Part shown: one piece after another, positions 17,430-25,200 of the stretch
Layout of the letters: every line of letters begins with the position of its first letter
Position numbering within the stretch: the first letter of the stretch is position 1
Translations under genes and position numbers: made by a program
From: SZUA-146 sp963922815
GTDB lineage: Bacteria; Pseudomonadota; Gammaproteobacteria; Steroidobacterales; SZUA-146
Direction of reading: 5' to 3'
Assembly (NCBI GenBank): GCA_963922815.1
Contig: CAWUKD010000014.1
Coordinates: forward strand, 1 to 39,724
Length of the DNA: 39,724 nt
Notes under the pieces: model-generated
Seen by the model: only the letters and a program-made list of their open reading frames with translations
What the model was told of the DNA's origin: nothing
The model's database searches: none

Positions 17430-17817
17430 CTCGCTTTTCGAAATTTAGTGCGGCGGAATTAATGCAATAGCGCTGGCCGCTTGGCTGCGGGCCGTCCGGA
17501 AAACGATGCCCGAGGTGCGCTGAGCAATTGGAACAGACGGCTTCTTCGCGAATCATGCCATGACTGGTGTCCCGGCGAATGGTCACAGCTCCGCCTTTGG
17601 CTTCATCCCAGAAACTCGGCCAGCCGGATCCGGAATCGTATTTGGTATCGCTGGCGAAAAGCTCCTGATCGCAAACGACGCACGAATACATGCCGGTTTC
17701 TTTGTTCTCAAGCAGAGTACCGGTAAACGGTCGCTCGGTTGCCCCGTCCTGGGTAACCCGGCGCTGCTCTTCTGTCAGGTTGGCGAGTTTTTCCTGCGTT
17801 GTTTTTGTATCGCTCAT
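17410..17817 (-). CDS. msrB: Peptide-methionine (R)-S-oxide reductase MsrB
   Basis: MsrB reduces methionine-R-sulfoxide in proteins back to methionine with thioredoxin. The 135-aa protein has the two zinc-binding pairs Cys46/Cys49 (CVVC) and Cys95/Cys98 (CSNC), the substrate motif GSGWPSFW, HLGHRF, and the catalytic Cys118 in RYCINSAAL. No signal peptide is present, so it acts in the cytoplasm, unlike the two genes that follow it. The start has a GGAGG site. It is first in the msrB-FKBP-amidohydrolase operon, suggesting joint response to oxidative or folding stress. Confidence 0.96.
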   Translation of the reverse strand: MSDTKTTQEKLANLTEEQRRVTQDGATERPFTGTLLENKETGMYSCVVCDQELFASDTKYDSGSGWPSFWDEAKGGAVTIRRDTSHGMIREEAVCSNCSAHLGHRFPDGPQPSGQRYCINSAALNFEKRDDNDDS

Positions 17818-17969
17818 GTCGCGGCCTCCACTATCCGAACTTAAGGAACAGAAGATACACCTGTAGGCATCATATTTCGATGTTTGTCGATGTGCTCGGG
17901 CGGATATCGCCGCTTGGCCGGATCAGGTATCAGGCGATGGTGTCAGAGCATCAAACGGGCTCGCAACAC

Positions 17970-18563
17970 TCAGTCCTGCAGCTGACACAGAAGCTGCATG
18001 ACCGGCATGAACTCCGTGCCCGCGCGAGACGTTGCAGCCTCGTATGACCACTGGAACTGGCGAGGCAGGATATTGAAAAAACGAATCTTTACGGGTCGCT
18101 GATCACGAAACGAGGTCAATACAAGCTCGTCATCAATCTGCTCACCGTTCCAGTACTCGAAAACGGCTTCCGTTGTATTGGTCCAGGATACGTTCCACGT
18201 TCCCGTCAAGGCGTTGTAGACCCGAAGATTGGTGGCTATTCCTTCAGAAGCCCGCGCCTGATCGTCGGACGCCCAGATATCCTGTACGGCCAATCCATTC
18301 AGCGTATAGAAGAACGTCCAGATCACATTGTCGGGGCGAGACCGCCAGCTACCGTCCGGGCGGCGCTCGTTAACGCCACACTTCCAGCGGCCCGCAAACC
18401 GCCCAAACTGCGTAATCTCGGCAGGTGCATCCGGGCTGGCAGCACCAAACGCCGCTGCCTTGGGTGCAAACGGATCAGGTGCGGAGTTACCCCCAACCGG
18501 CGTGGTAACACATCCAGACAGGCACGACGCCAGGGCCGCTACAACGAGCACGTTGATTCTCAT
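17970..18563 (-). CDS. DUF1579-like envelope lipoprotein of unknown function
   Basis: A protein of 197 aa with a lipoprotein signal peptide (LSGC, Cys18 from this start). The mature part has the pattern FAGRWKCGV...RPDGSW...W.F.Y.LNGLAVQDIW...LRVYNALTGTWNVSW, which resembles the lipocalin-like DUF1579 family, predicted to be a small beta barrel that may hold a hydrophobic ligand. The function is unknown. An in-frame ATG 12 bases upstream (18575) has an AGG directly abutting it, too close to serve; AGGA is 11 bases from the ATG at 18563, so that start is preferred. The gene stands alone between msrB and a small membrane-protein gene. Confidence 0.75.
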   Translation of the reverse strand: MRINVLVVAALASCLSGCVTTPVGGNSAPDPFAPKAAAFGAASPDAPAEITQFGRFAGRWKCGVNERRPDGSWRSRPDNVIWTFFYTLNGLAVQDIWASDDQARASEGIATNLRVYNALTGTWNVSWTNTTEAVFEYWNGEQIDDELVLTSFRDQRPVKIRFFNILPRQFQWSYEAATSRAGTEFMPVMQLLCQLQD

Positions 18564-18763
18564 GGTTTCGGACATCCTGCTGGACTGGCATACGACAAGC
18601 CTGCTGGCCTGTGTGACATACGACCAAATAAGATCGCTATAAGTTCAGGTTGGGTAACGCCCTGAGTCGCGCTCATCATACTTCAATGCCCCGTTTGAAA
18701 CCTGCCGTTGACTCACCAGGCGGGATGTATGAGTGCCACTTCCCGGAACCGGTCATTGATCCG

Positions 18764-19171
18764 TCAAATAAATTCGCTGCGATACTCCAGCCGCATAGTG
18801 CCTATTCCGGCCAGTCCGAGAACCACAGCCGCCAGCCAGGCACCACCCACCGCCATGAACATTGCCAGAATAACGAGAGTGACTCCGAGTAAGTACAACG
18901 TCGGGCCTGGAACAATATTATGCGTGCTGCGTCGCCAGGCCGCGCTGAGAAAATTCGCACCCAGCATCAGGAGGCACAGTGCGATAACGCCGCACAGCAC
19001 TGCAAACAGCTGATCGTGGGCAGATACGTCAAAGGGAGCCGCTCCGGGAACAAGCAATCGACTCACACCGTAAAGCAGCACAGCTCCACTGCCGATAAAC
19101 AGCAACCCGGCCAGACCCAGCAGCAATCCGAGTCCACGTGACGCCCGATGTTCACCGCTGATATTTGTCAC
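18764..19171 (-). CDS. Small integral membrane protein, unknown
   Basis: A 135-aa protein with about four hydrophobic helices (approximately residues 13-40, 53-78, 90-108 and 110-127), joined by short polar loops; both ends appear cytoplasmic. No domain was recognised. Codon use and composition look like the neighbours. It lies between the DUF1579-like lipoprotein and the small acidic lipoprotein, all on the minus strand but with gaps of about 60-200 bases, so an operon is possible but not shown. Confidence 0.7.
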   Translation of the reverse strand: MTNISGEHRASRGLGLLLGLAGLLFIGSGAVLLYGVSRLLVPGAAPFDVSAHDQLFAVLCGVIALCLLMLGANFLSAAWRRSTHNIVPGPTLYLLGVTLVILAMFMAVGGAWLAAVVLGLAGIGTMRLEYRSEFI

Positions 19172-19231
19172 CTCGTTCCCCCGGTGCGACTCATGCCAAT
19201 ACAGATTAGCCCAACGGCTGCGAACCGCCGT

Positions 19232-19429
19232 TTATTCTTCGTCTTTCTTCTCGTCGTCATCGTCTTCGTCATCGCCTGACGCCACGTCAATCACGGCGCC
19301 ACCTACCTTGAAGGGTACTTTGGCCACTGCGACCGCGGCGCTCGTGGTCTGACCTACCACCATGCCAATACAACCCGATGTAAACACGAGAATACTGAGT
19401 ACCAAAGCAATTCTGCGAAATAGATGCAT
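19232..19429 (-). CDS. Small lipoprotein with acidic C-terminal tail
   Basis: A 65-aa protein: the signal peptide ends in TSGC with the lipidated Cys20, a short Ala/Val-rich middle contains KVPFKVGGAVIDVASG, and the tail is almost purely Asp/Glu/Lys (DDEDDDDEKKDEE). Small lipoproteins with a 'VPFKVGGAVID' segment and charged end recur in gammaproteobacteria, with no known function. The start ATG sits after a short A/T-rich stretch. The acidic tail might bind cations, but this is a guess. Confidence 0.65.
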   Translation of the reverse strand: MHLFRRIALVLSILVFTSGCIGMVVGQTTSAAVAVAKVPFKVGGAVIDVASGDDEDDDDEKKDEE

Positions 19430-19578
19430 TATTAAAAAATCCTGGACGTGAGCAGACCAAAGGGTAGCGCACTTGGCCCTTTAGTGAAAATGTGGATGTC
19501 GTCGACAGCCGGAAACCATGGCTCTTTATGAAGCGTACACAACGCACCGAACTACCACGCCGGTTGAATGGCGGTAAA

Positions 19579-20547
19579 CTAGTGGATAAACATAGAGTTA
19601 TTCGCAGCAATAAACCCAAGGTAGTCCAGCGATTGTTCACTATCGAAAAGCGGATTCGCTACTACCGCCTCGAGCCGCTGATGCAATTGCGTCCAATCGC
19701 CGATTCCAAACAGGGCACCAGGAGCACCGGCCGACTTACCTTCGCGAATGTCGATAAACAGATCGAAGCCAGTCGTCCTTTGTTCATGCGCCACACCGAG
19801 GGTTCGTGCGTACCAGACTTGTGAAGCAGAGCCGTCGCCGAGCAGCGAGTGCAGGTGAAGTACAAAATCGGCCTGCATAACCTGCCCAAAACTCAGCGCG
19901 GACTCTTTGATTCGTTCACTCAGAATATCAGCGCTTACCGAGGGTCTTTTCAATTTCAGTCGGCGGTTGCGAAACACGTCGAGCGAGCGCTGAAAGCCAT
20001 CAAACGCCTGGAATCCGAAGTCACCGACATTCCCCGAAACCTGGTAGCGATGATTCAGCAGGTGCACCACCGCTGCCCAGCGCCCGTTGGCCAACAGGGC
20101 CGCAATGGTCGAAACAAACAATTCGCGACACAAAAACGCGGGTGCATCCCGCCACAAATAGGCCGCGTCGACGCTGATCGAGTAGTTTTTCTTAATAGCG
20201 AGCACACCTTCAAGAAACGCTGAGAGGTGTGACGTGAAATCATCCGCTTTGTCGGATTCGGCGATCACCACCGCGAAATTTCGAAATTGATTGACCGACT
20301 CTTTTGACGCTTCTATGTTCGCGACAATTCGGGTATCAAAAGCGCTGCCTCTCGAGGGCAGCACCGGTAAATGGCTTAGCACGTTAAGCAGCACATCCAG
20401 GTAGGCTTTGACACTCGAGCCGGCATGGCTCTTTTCTTTGGTTACAGCGTCCATGGCCAGACTGAATTTGCTCTCGGTCCGGCGGGGGTCCAGCGTCTCG
20501 TCCACGGCTTCCCGTGACAGCAACGCATCGGTGGTTACAGCACTCAT
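19579..20547 (-). CDS. Unknown 322-aa soluble protein
   Basis: No family was recognised. The protein appears soluble and mostly helical, with no signal peptide or membrane helix. Notable segments are a Ser/Thr-rich N-terminus, a helix-rich part around residues 95-160 (including FLCRELFVSTIAALLANGRW), a basic RNRRLKLKRP patch near residue 200, and a C-terminal FDLFIDIREG...GIGDWTQL region. The ATG at 20547 has a good AGGAGA site 8 bases upstream. Its neighbours are a small lipoprotein downstream and a small exported protein upstream, both apparently separate units. Its position beside an orphan actin gene suggests accessory DNA, but no function can be assigned. Confidence 0.7.
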   Translation of the reverse strand: MSAVTTDALLSREAVDETLDPRRTESKFSLAMDAVTKEKSHAGSSVKAYLDVLLNVLSHLPVLPSRGSAFDTRIVANIEASKESVNQFRNFAVVIAESDKADDFTSHLSAFLEGVLAIKKNYSISVDAAYLWRDAPAFLCRELFVSTIAALLANGRWAAVVHLLNHRYQVSGNVGDFGFQAFDGFQRSLDVFRNRRLKLKRPSVSADILSERIKESALSFGQVMQADFVLHLHSLLGDGSASQVWYARTLGVAHEQRTTGFDLFIDIREGKSAGAPGALFGIGDWTQLHQRLEAVVANPLFDSEQSLDYLGFIAANNSMFIH

Positions 20548-20654
20548 CGAACAGGTCTCCTGATAATTACTCCCAAATTATCAGGGCACGCCTCCCGGAA
20601 GTGTGCGTGACGTCTATGTTTTCAGATATACAGGCGGCACATTATGTCCAACGG

Positions 20655-20680
20655 AAAACGGCCCCCATCGGGAGCCGTTT
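20655..20680 (-). terminator. Hairpin terminator after the small exported protein gene
   Basis: An inverted repeat of AAACGGC and GCCGTTT encloses a second short CCC/GGG pairing. Read on the minus strand it is followed by a TTTT tract, 47 bases after the stop of the gene ending at 20728. It would end that transcript before the 322-aa gene. Confidence 0.6.
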
Positions 20681-20727
20681 CAATTGACGCATTCGGTAAA
20701 TAGCTCGCTATCCTGCGAGCCCGGCAA

Positions 20728-20979
20728 TTACTCGCCGCAGGCTTTACGCGCTACCTGATCGAGATCGCCGCCTTTGATTGATCCGTCGCCGCTTGGTCCT
20801 TCGTAATCCCAGACGCCATTAGCCTTCTCAATCATTACTATTTCTTCGCCGTTTGCACACAGACCGTGGTATTCCGTCGAATTACCCGCTCCCGAGTAAC
20901 TGTGCTTGATGCTGTAGGCGCTTGCAGCCGGAGCCAGGATAAGCGTTCCGCCGAGTAACACCGCTAACATTTTCTTCAT
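20728..20979 (-). CDS. Small exported protein of unknown function
   Basis: An 83-aa protein with a clear Sec signal peptide (MKKMLAVLLGGTLILAP..., cleavage probably after ASA near residue 21). The short mature part has two cysteines (HGLCANG and RKACGE) that could form a disulfide, and the segment EIVMIEKANGVWDYEGP. The frame is open to 21048 but the ATG at 20979 gives the signal peptide directly and has a GGAG site 9 bases upstream. No family was recognised. It is followed by a hairpin terminator and seems monocistronic. Confidence 0.7.
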   Translation of the reverse strand: MKKMLAVLLGGTLILAPAASAYSIKHSYSGAGNSTEYHGLCANGEEIVMIEKANGVWDYEGPSGDGSIKGGDLDQVARKACGE

Positions 20980-21048
20980 GCTCAAAATCTCCAATAACGA
21001 TCCAAGTGTTGTTACGCGAATAATGGTATCGCGCTGTCGGCAGATCAA

Positions 21049-21469
21049 AATTTAACCAGTTCTCACTTTTAAAAGAGTTCGGATCAAACCGTCACTGGCG
21101 GCCTGTGCGCCATCGCTGTGAGCATTTTACCCAAACATTATTTTTCTTTGCAAGTCTGCTGCTTGGACGCAATATATTCTTTAAATTGAGATATTTCTGC
21201 AATTAAAGCCTGAAAATGAAGGGGTATTTGACCTAAAGCGTTGCGATTCGGCCTCATTAAACTCGCAAGAATCACTCTACGAATTGTAAAACCTTGCAAC
21301 CGGCTACGCGAAATCCGAATAACCGTTGGGATAATTAACAGGCGCCCACGTCAGCGTAACGCGATCGAGGGAAACTCGATGAGAGCATTGAACACGCCTG
21401 CACTATTAATAAAAGCGGACCTCGGGAGTGAGGAACGCCTTGTCAGTGCGGGTTTTGCGCGGTTGTTGG
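21049..21469. other. Intergenic region with A/T-rich core, no confident gene
   Basis: This 421-base gap lies between the small exported protein gene and the 3' end of the actin-like gene. Positions 21120-21240 are markedly A/T-rich against the surrounding DNA, suitable for promoters or protein binding sites. A plus-strand ORF could start at ATG 21379 with a GAGGG site 7 bases upstream, but it runs antisense into the actin gene and is not accepted as a gene. No iteron-like array was found. Confidence 0.5.
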
Positions 21470-22507
21470 CTAGCGCCCGGGAGGCGGATTCGATCCACGT
21501 GTCCAAAGCCGCTTGCCGTACTTGCAAAAACCGCGGACATTCGACAAGCGGGTGTCTTTGTTTTCTTCCTGAGCCAGTATTTCGCCTTTAACCAGCTTCT
21601 CAAGATGCGGCGCCAATACACGCCCACCTCCGCCAGTAATCAAAACCCGGTCCATATCCCAGTCGTTGGCCCAAATCCTGTTCGCCTCTGTCGCGATACG
21701 GCTGGCGAGCTGGGCAAACGCATGTTCTTTAATCAGAGTCAGGTCGTATTTCTTGCCATGAATCTTGATCGAACCTGAATCCACCGCGTCATACAGTCGA
21801 TACAGCTCTACCGATACTCCGCTCGATTCATGCAGCTTGGTGGCAATGGAGGTAAAGGCTTTTGAAATTCCCATGTCGAGCGTACGGCTGCCGCGCTCCG
21901 AGTATCGCGTGTGATCCGCAATCGTGAAGTCGGTCGTTCGAAAACCCACATCAATCACACCGATTTTCTCGTCGAGAAAACGCCGGTCCCGAATCTCGCC
22001 AATATCATTGAGCATCATATTCATAACCGCACCGAACGGCTGCGGAACAACCCGCACACTGCTCACCCGTATGACCGTCGGCGTACGCTCCTGATTTTGA
22101 TCGACCACAGTGACTTCGTGCTGACCTTTAAGAATGTCGACAATCTGCTTTTTATGTTTGCGGTAGTGGCTGACCGGGAGACCGGCAACCAGTTTGACCG
22201 GATCCTGGCGTCCGACCATGCGTGACAACGGTACCAGAGCCAGAATCTTGGTGAAGTCAGATACAAACTGAGCCTGATCAAGTGTATGAAAGCGTTCAAC
22301 GCTCTGTCGCTCGGCGAGTTCTCCGGCGAAGTAGCTCACGCCATCAATTTCGATCTCAAGGTGATCTTCCTGATCGGCACCGCTCAGCAGCTGTTCTTTG
22401 AACTGCAGCTCGCTGGCTTCGCCGTACACCGACTTGAAAATCATTGACCGCTTGCCGTTTGAAGCCTTCGTAAAACCAAAGCCGATATCAAGCCCAATAA
22501 CTTCCAT
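21470..22507 (-). CDS. ParM/StbA-like actin-family ATPase
   Basis: A 345-aa actin-fold protein. The phosphate-1 motif DIGFGFTKA is at residues 7-15, phosphate-2 GVIDVGFRTTDF at 183-194, and the adenosine motif LITGGGG at 289-295, the pattern of plasmid-type actins (ParM, StbA, Alp). Such proteins polymerise with ATP and move plasmid DNA through a ParR adaptor and a parC site. No ParR-like gene or parC repeats are evident here, so this is probably a chromosomal orphan. The conserved core ends near VRGFCKYG (residues 324-331), and the last 14 residues (KRLWTRGSNPPPGR) look like read-through into unrelated sequence. Start ATG has an AAGGTGAG site. Confidence 0.85.
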   Translation of the reverse strand: MEVIGLDIGFGFTKASNGKRSMIFKSVYGEASELQFKEQLLSGADQEDHLEIEIDGVSYFAGELAERQSVERFHTLDQAQFVSDFTKILALVPLSRMVGRQDPVKLVAGLPVSHYRKHKKQIVDILKGQHEVTVVDQNQERTPTVIRVSSVRVVPQPFGAVMNMMLNDIGEIRDRRFLDEKIGVIDVGFRTTDFTIADHTRYSERGSRTLDMGISKAFTSIATKLHESSGVSVELYRLYDAVDSGSIKIHGKKYDLTLIKEHAFAQLASRIATEANRIWANDWDMDRVLITGGGGRVLAPHLEKLVKGEILAQEENKDTRLSNVRGFCKYGKRLWTRGSNPPPGR

Positions 22508-22822
22508 AACTCACCTTATTCACTCACCCCAAGTAAGGCGCGTTTTTAGCACGCAATGCACCATCGGTCAAAGAAAATTGGCGAAAACATCAGGTTGCGG
22601 CGTCATTGGCCGCACAATGTTCCGCACCTGCCCAGCCGTCGCGCGGTCCGGCGGACCCCGCGTCAAAACCTGCCGAACACCGATGCCTCCGCTAATCCTC
22701 GCGAGATGGCTGTACCGAGACCCCAAAACCGGAGCAGATTTCGAAAATGTGCAGCGCATCACAAGGGTATGGCTTGAGCGACGCTAGTCTGGTCAGGTGT
22801 CGATCTGCCCTGAATCAGAATA
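22508..22822. other. Intergenic region upstream of the actin-like gene
   Basis: This 315-base spacer holds the presumed promoter of the minus-strand actin gene. I see no tandem repeats of parC type, no RNA gene and no ORF with a ribosome site. Base composition is similar to coding DNA. Confidence 0.4.
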
Positions 22823-23026
22823 ATGAAATTGCCGCTAACTGCAGTCCGCCAGGACCTTGAACGAGTCAAATCCTATGTCAGGAAGCGCCAGCTGGCGCGA
22901 AGAAACTGGATAGAGAAATTGATGGACGACAGCCATAGATCATCGGACGACGTCGATCAGGTAGCGGCCGCGAACGCAGAAACTCGCTCAAGCCACAAAA
23001 CCCAGGGAACGTGCAGGCCGCATTGA
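22823..23026 (+). CDS. Possible small basic protein (67 aa), doubtful
   Basis: The ORF encodes 67 residues with a basic, helical first half (LERVKSYVRKRQLARRNWIEKL) and a polar second half. It has no clear ribosome site, only an A-rich GAATCAGAATA before the ATG. Its stop codon lies in the loop of the 10-bp hairpin at 23008-23036, a common position for a terminator. It lies upstream of and divergent to the actin gene. No family was recognised, and it may be a chance ORF. Confidence 0.3.
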   Translation: MKLPLTAVRQDLERVKSYVRKRQLARRNWIEKLMDDSHRSSDDVDQVAAANAETRSSHKTQGTCRPH

Positions 23027-23036
23027 CCTGCACGTT
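23008..23036. terminator. 10-bp hairpin, possible terminator
   Basis: AACGTGCAGG and its perfect complement CCTGCACGTT enclose a 9-base loop. No T-run follows on either strand, so it is at best a weak intrinsic terminator. It lies between the doubtful plus-strand 67-aa ORF and the minus-strand 62-aa ORF, which converge here. Confidence 0.45.
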
Positions 23037-23050
23037 AATCCCGATTCGTT

Positions 23051-23239
23051 TTAAGCCGGATCGGCACCAGATTGCACTTCGGCGATTTCACCTGTTGCAG
23101 GTTCCGTCCCTCTCAGGCTGGCAGTCGCTGCGGATATCGCCATAGACACCCAGGTTTCACGACTCTCTCCGGACCACGGAGATGCAGCTTCATCGGCTGC
23201 ATGGCTTAACGATGAATTTTGGCTTTCGTTGGTAGACAT
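23051..23239 (-). CDS. Possible small Ser/Ala-rich protein (62 aa)
   Basis: A 62-aa ORF, acidic and rich in Ser, Ala and Glu, with no signal peptide or membrane helix; it includes SWVSMAIS-like and TGEIAEVQSG stretches. An AGAGAAA tract lies about 10 bases before the ATG. No family was recognised. It fills part of the otherwise empty stretch between the crotonase gene and the actin gene. It may be real, but only a homologue would settle that. Confidence 0.35.
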   Translation of the reverse strand: MSTNESQNSSLSHAADEAASPWSGESRETWVSMAISAATASLRGTEPATGEIAEVQSGADPA

Positions 23240-23384
23240 AAAACGGTTTCTCTAGGTCGTCGATGAACGCAAAGGTTAACGCCAAAGTCAGCGTATTTCC
23301 GCGCACCGCATCACACAACAATCGCCATTCATGCACAGTTACGCTGTCGGGTTTTTCATAAGTCGAAAACGTGGAGCTGTTGTT

Positions 23385-24170
23385 TTACTTATATCGTGCT
23401 TCGCGTTTTTCCATGTTCGACATAACCGCTTCCATCTGATTGGGCTTACCGATTACCTGTTGTTGCAACGTTGCCTCGAGCTGAAGCGAGGCGTCCAGAT
23501 TTGAACGCCAGCCTTCGTTAAAGAGCTGTTTCGCGCGACGAATTGCATCCGGATTTTTGCCAGCGATGGTGTGTGCCAGCTCGTACGCACTCGCTTTGGG
23601 ATCAGAGTGAACCTGCGTGAGCAAGCCAAGACGAAGCGCTTCTTCCCCACTCACTGACCGCCCCGTGAACGTCAGCTCTTTCAGCACGTCAATGGGTACG
23701 CAGTGCAATGCAGTCTGGGTAAGGCTCATGTCCGGAATCAAGCCCCATTTGATCTCCAGTACGCGCATGTCGACATCCGGCGCACCGATTCGAATATCCG
23801 CTGCCATCGCAAACTGCAATCCCCCGCCAAAACACTGCCCATGTACGGCGGCAATAACCGGTTGCGGTACTTCCTGCCAGACAAACGCAGCACGCTGGGC
23901 AAAATTAGCCGGGCTTTTGTCGGTGACTTCAAACGCTTTGGTCATAAAGTTTCCGTCGGCCATCAGGCTTTGCACATCAATACCGGTACAGAAGCTGCGA
24001 CCAGCCCCCTGAAGCACGATCGCACGCACATCGTCGCGCTCCGCCAGCGCTTCGCCGGCCTCAATCATGCCGGCAAACACGGACATGTCGGCGGCATTGA
24101 GTTTTTCGGGACGGTTCAGGGTGACAGTAGCGATATGCTCATCAACGTCGACCAATATGGAATCGGGCAT
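23385..24170 (-). CDS. Crotonase/enoyl-CoA hydratase family protein
   Basis: A 261-aa protein of the crotonase fold, which binds acyl-CoA thioesters. The N-terminal VTLNRPEKLNA, the oxyanion segment GAGRSFCTGIDV and the second oxyanion segment HGQCFGGGLQFAMAADIRIG are intact. Of the two catalytic glutamates of rat hydratase, the second (in VLEIKWG) is kept, but the first is Gln (GGGLQ in place of GGGxE), so simple hydration is unlikely and isomerase, hydrolase or other chemistry is possible. The ATG at 24170 has a GGAG site 6 bases upstream; a TTG at 24194 lacks one. It lies 60 bases after the hydrolase gene. Confidence 0.9.
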   Translation of the reverse strand: MPDSILVDVDEHIATVTLNRPEKLNAADMSVFAGMIEAGEALAERDDVRAIVLQGAGRSFCTGIDVQSLMADGNFMTKAFEVTDKSPANFAQRAAFVWQEVPQPVIAAVHGQCFGGGLQFAMAADIRIGAPDVDMRVLEIKWGLIPDMSLTQTALHCVPIDVLKELTFTGRSVSGEEALRLGLLTQVHSDPKASAYELAHTIAGKNPDAIRRAKQLFNEGWRSNLDASLQLEATLQQQVIGKPNQMEAVMSNMEKREARYK

Positions 24171-24230
24171 GAAATACTCCGGCTGAATGTTCAAAAATCA
24201 CGGCGCTAACGATAACACTGCTTTCAGATC

Positions 24231-25169
24231 TTAGTCAGCAGAATCCGTCGCGTCGTCACCTGCAACCTCAAAGGGCGGCGTGTCGCGAACGAAATTCCGA
24301 ATTTCGTCAGCGACCTGTTCAACACAGCCATCCAGGTGAAAATGGTGGTGACCATCTATCATGACGGTCCTGGCGCCGGACAACGTCTCGCGTCGTTCGG
24401 CAAACGCCGGAAACCGGGTCATCATGCCGGTAGACGCGACCAGATTCAGAATTGGTGACTGAATATCACCCAGCATGTGGATGACGCCTTCGTGGGTCAG
24501 TCGTGTAGGCGACGCCAGCTTCAGTCGCGGATCGGTGGACCACTGCCAGCAGGCCTGGCCAGCGTCGTCGGCGAGCTCGACCGCATTGCGCTCAACGATT
24601 AATGCCAGCGCGTTCCGGTCAATGTCGGGGGACGCTTTGGCGCGGCGCTCCAGCAGCTCCTTGTAGCTCTTGTATCGTCGGGGTTCTGAACGCGGCGCGA
24701 GGCTCTGAACAACGGCTCGCCTGATCTGGCTCCCCGTCTTTTCAGCGGCGTTGGAGTACGGACCAAGCCCGTCAATCAGCACCAGGTGACGGACCTTCTC
24801 AGGTATCGCTGCGGCCACCAGCGTAGCCACTCCTCCCCCCATCGAATGCCCAACGAGCACGAACGAGTCGAAGCCCAGTTCATCCGCCGCGTGAGCAACA
24901 TCAAGCGCGTAGTCGGCATGGAAATATGACGCTCCTGATGGTCTGAAATCGGATTTGCCGTGACCAGGGAGATCGACTGCCACTACGTAAAACTGATCCA
25001 GCAAGGAAGCCAGCGGCGTAAAGCTGGCGGCGTTGTCCATCCAGCCATGCAACGCCAGTAGCGGTGGTTTGCCGGCGTCGCCAAAGGCCAGCGCCTGCAA
25101 GGACAATCCCCGCGCGGTCAGTTTGAGTTCAACCGGTTCCCGGGCCCCGGTGACACGATGTTCGGACAT
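24231..25169 (-). CDS. Alpha/beta hydrolase (SERHL/MhpC-like)
   Basis: A 312-aa serine hydrolase. It has the LALHGWMDNAASF oxyanion loop (residues 38-50), DLPGHGKSD (66-74), a nucleophile elbow GHSMGG with Ser109, and a late GHHHFHLDG with the likely catalytic His. The HGWMDNAASF and HHHFHLD motifs are those of the serine hydrolase-like (SERHL) group. Substrate is unknown. It is preceded by the Ada-like gene (31-base gap) and followed by a crotonase gene (60-base gap), so the three may be co-transcribed. A role in acyl ester metabolism with the crotonase is conceivable but not shown. Confidence 0.88.
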   Translation of the reverse strand: MSEHRVTGAREPVELKLTARGLSLQALAFGDAGKPPLLALHGWMDNAASFTPLASLLDQFYVVAVDLPGHGKSDFRPSGASYFHADYALDVAHAADELGFDSFVLVGHSMGGGVATLVAAAIPEKVRHLVLIDGLGPYSNAAEKTGSQIRRAVVQSLAPRSEPRRYKSYKELLERRAKASPDIDRNALALIVERNAVELADDAGQACWQWSTDPRLKLASPTRLTHEGVIHMLGDIQSPILNLVASTGMMTRFPAFAERRETLSGARTVMIDGHHHFHLDGCVEQVADEIRNFVRDTPPFEVAGDDATDSAD

Positions 25170-25200
25170 GGCTGGCGCTCTGACAAAAGAGTCGACCAGA

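Noticed and set aside
21379..21591. Plus-strand ORF of about 71 aa with a GAGGG site upstream.
   Set aside because: More than half overlaps the 3' end of the actin gene in antisense, and no recognisable family appears; the ribosome site could be chance.
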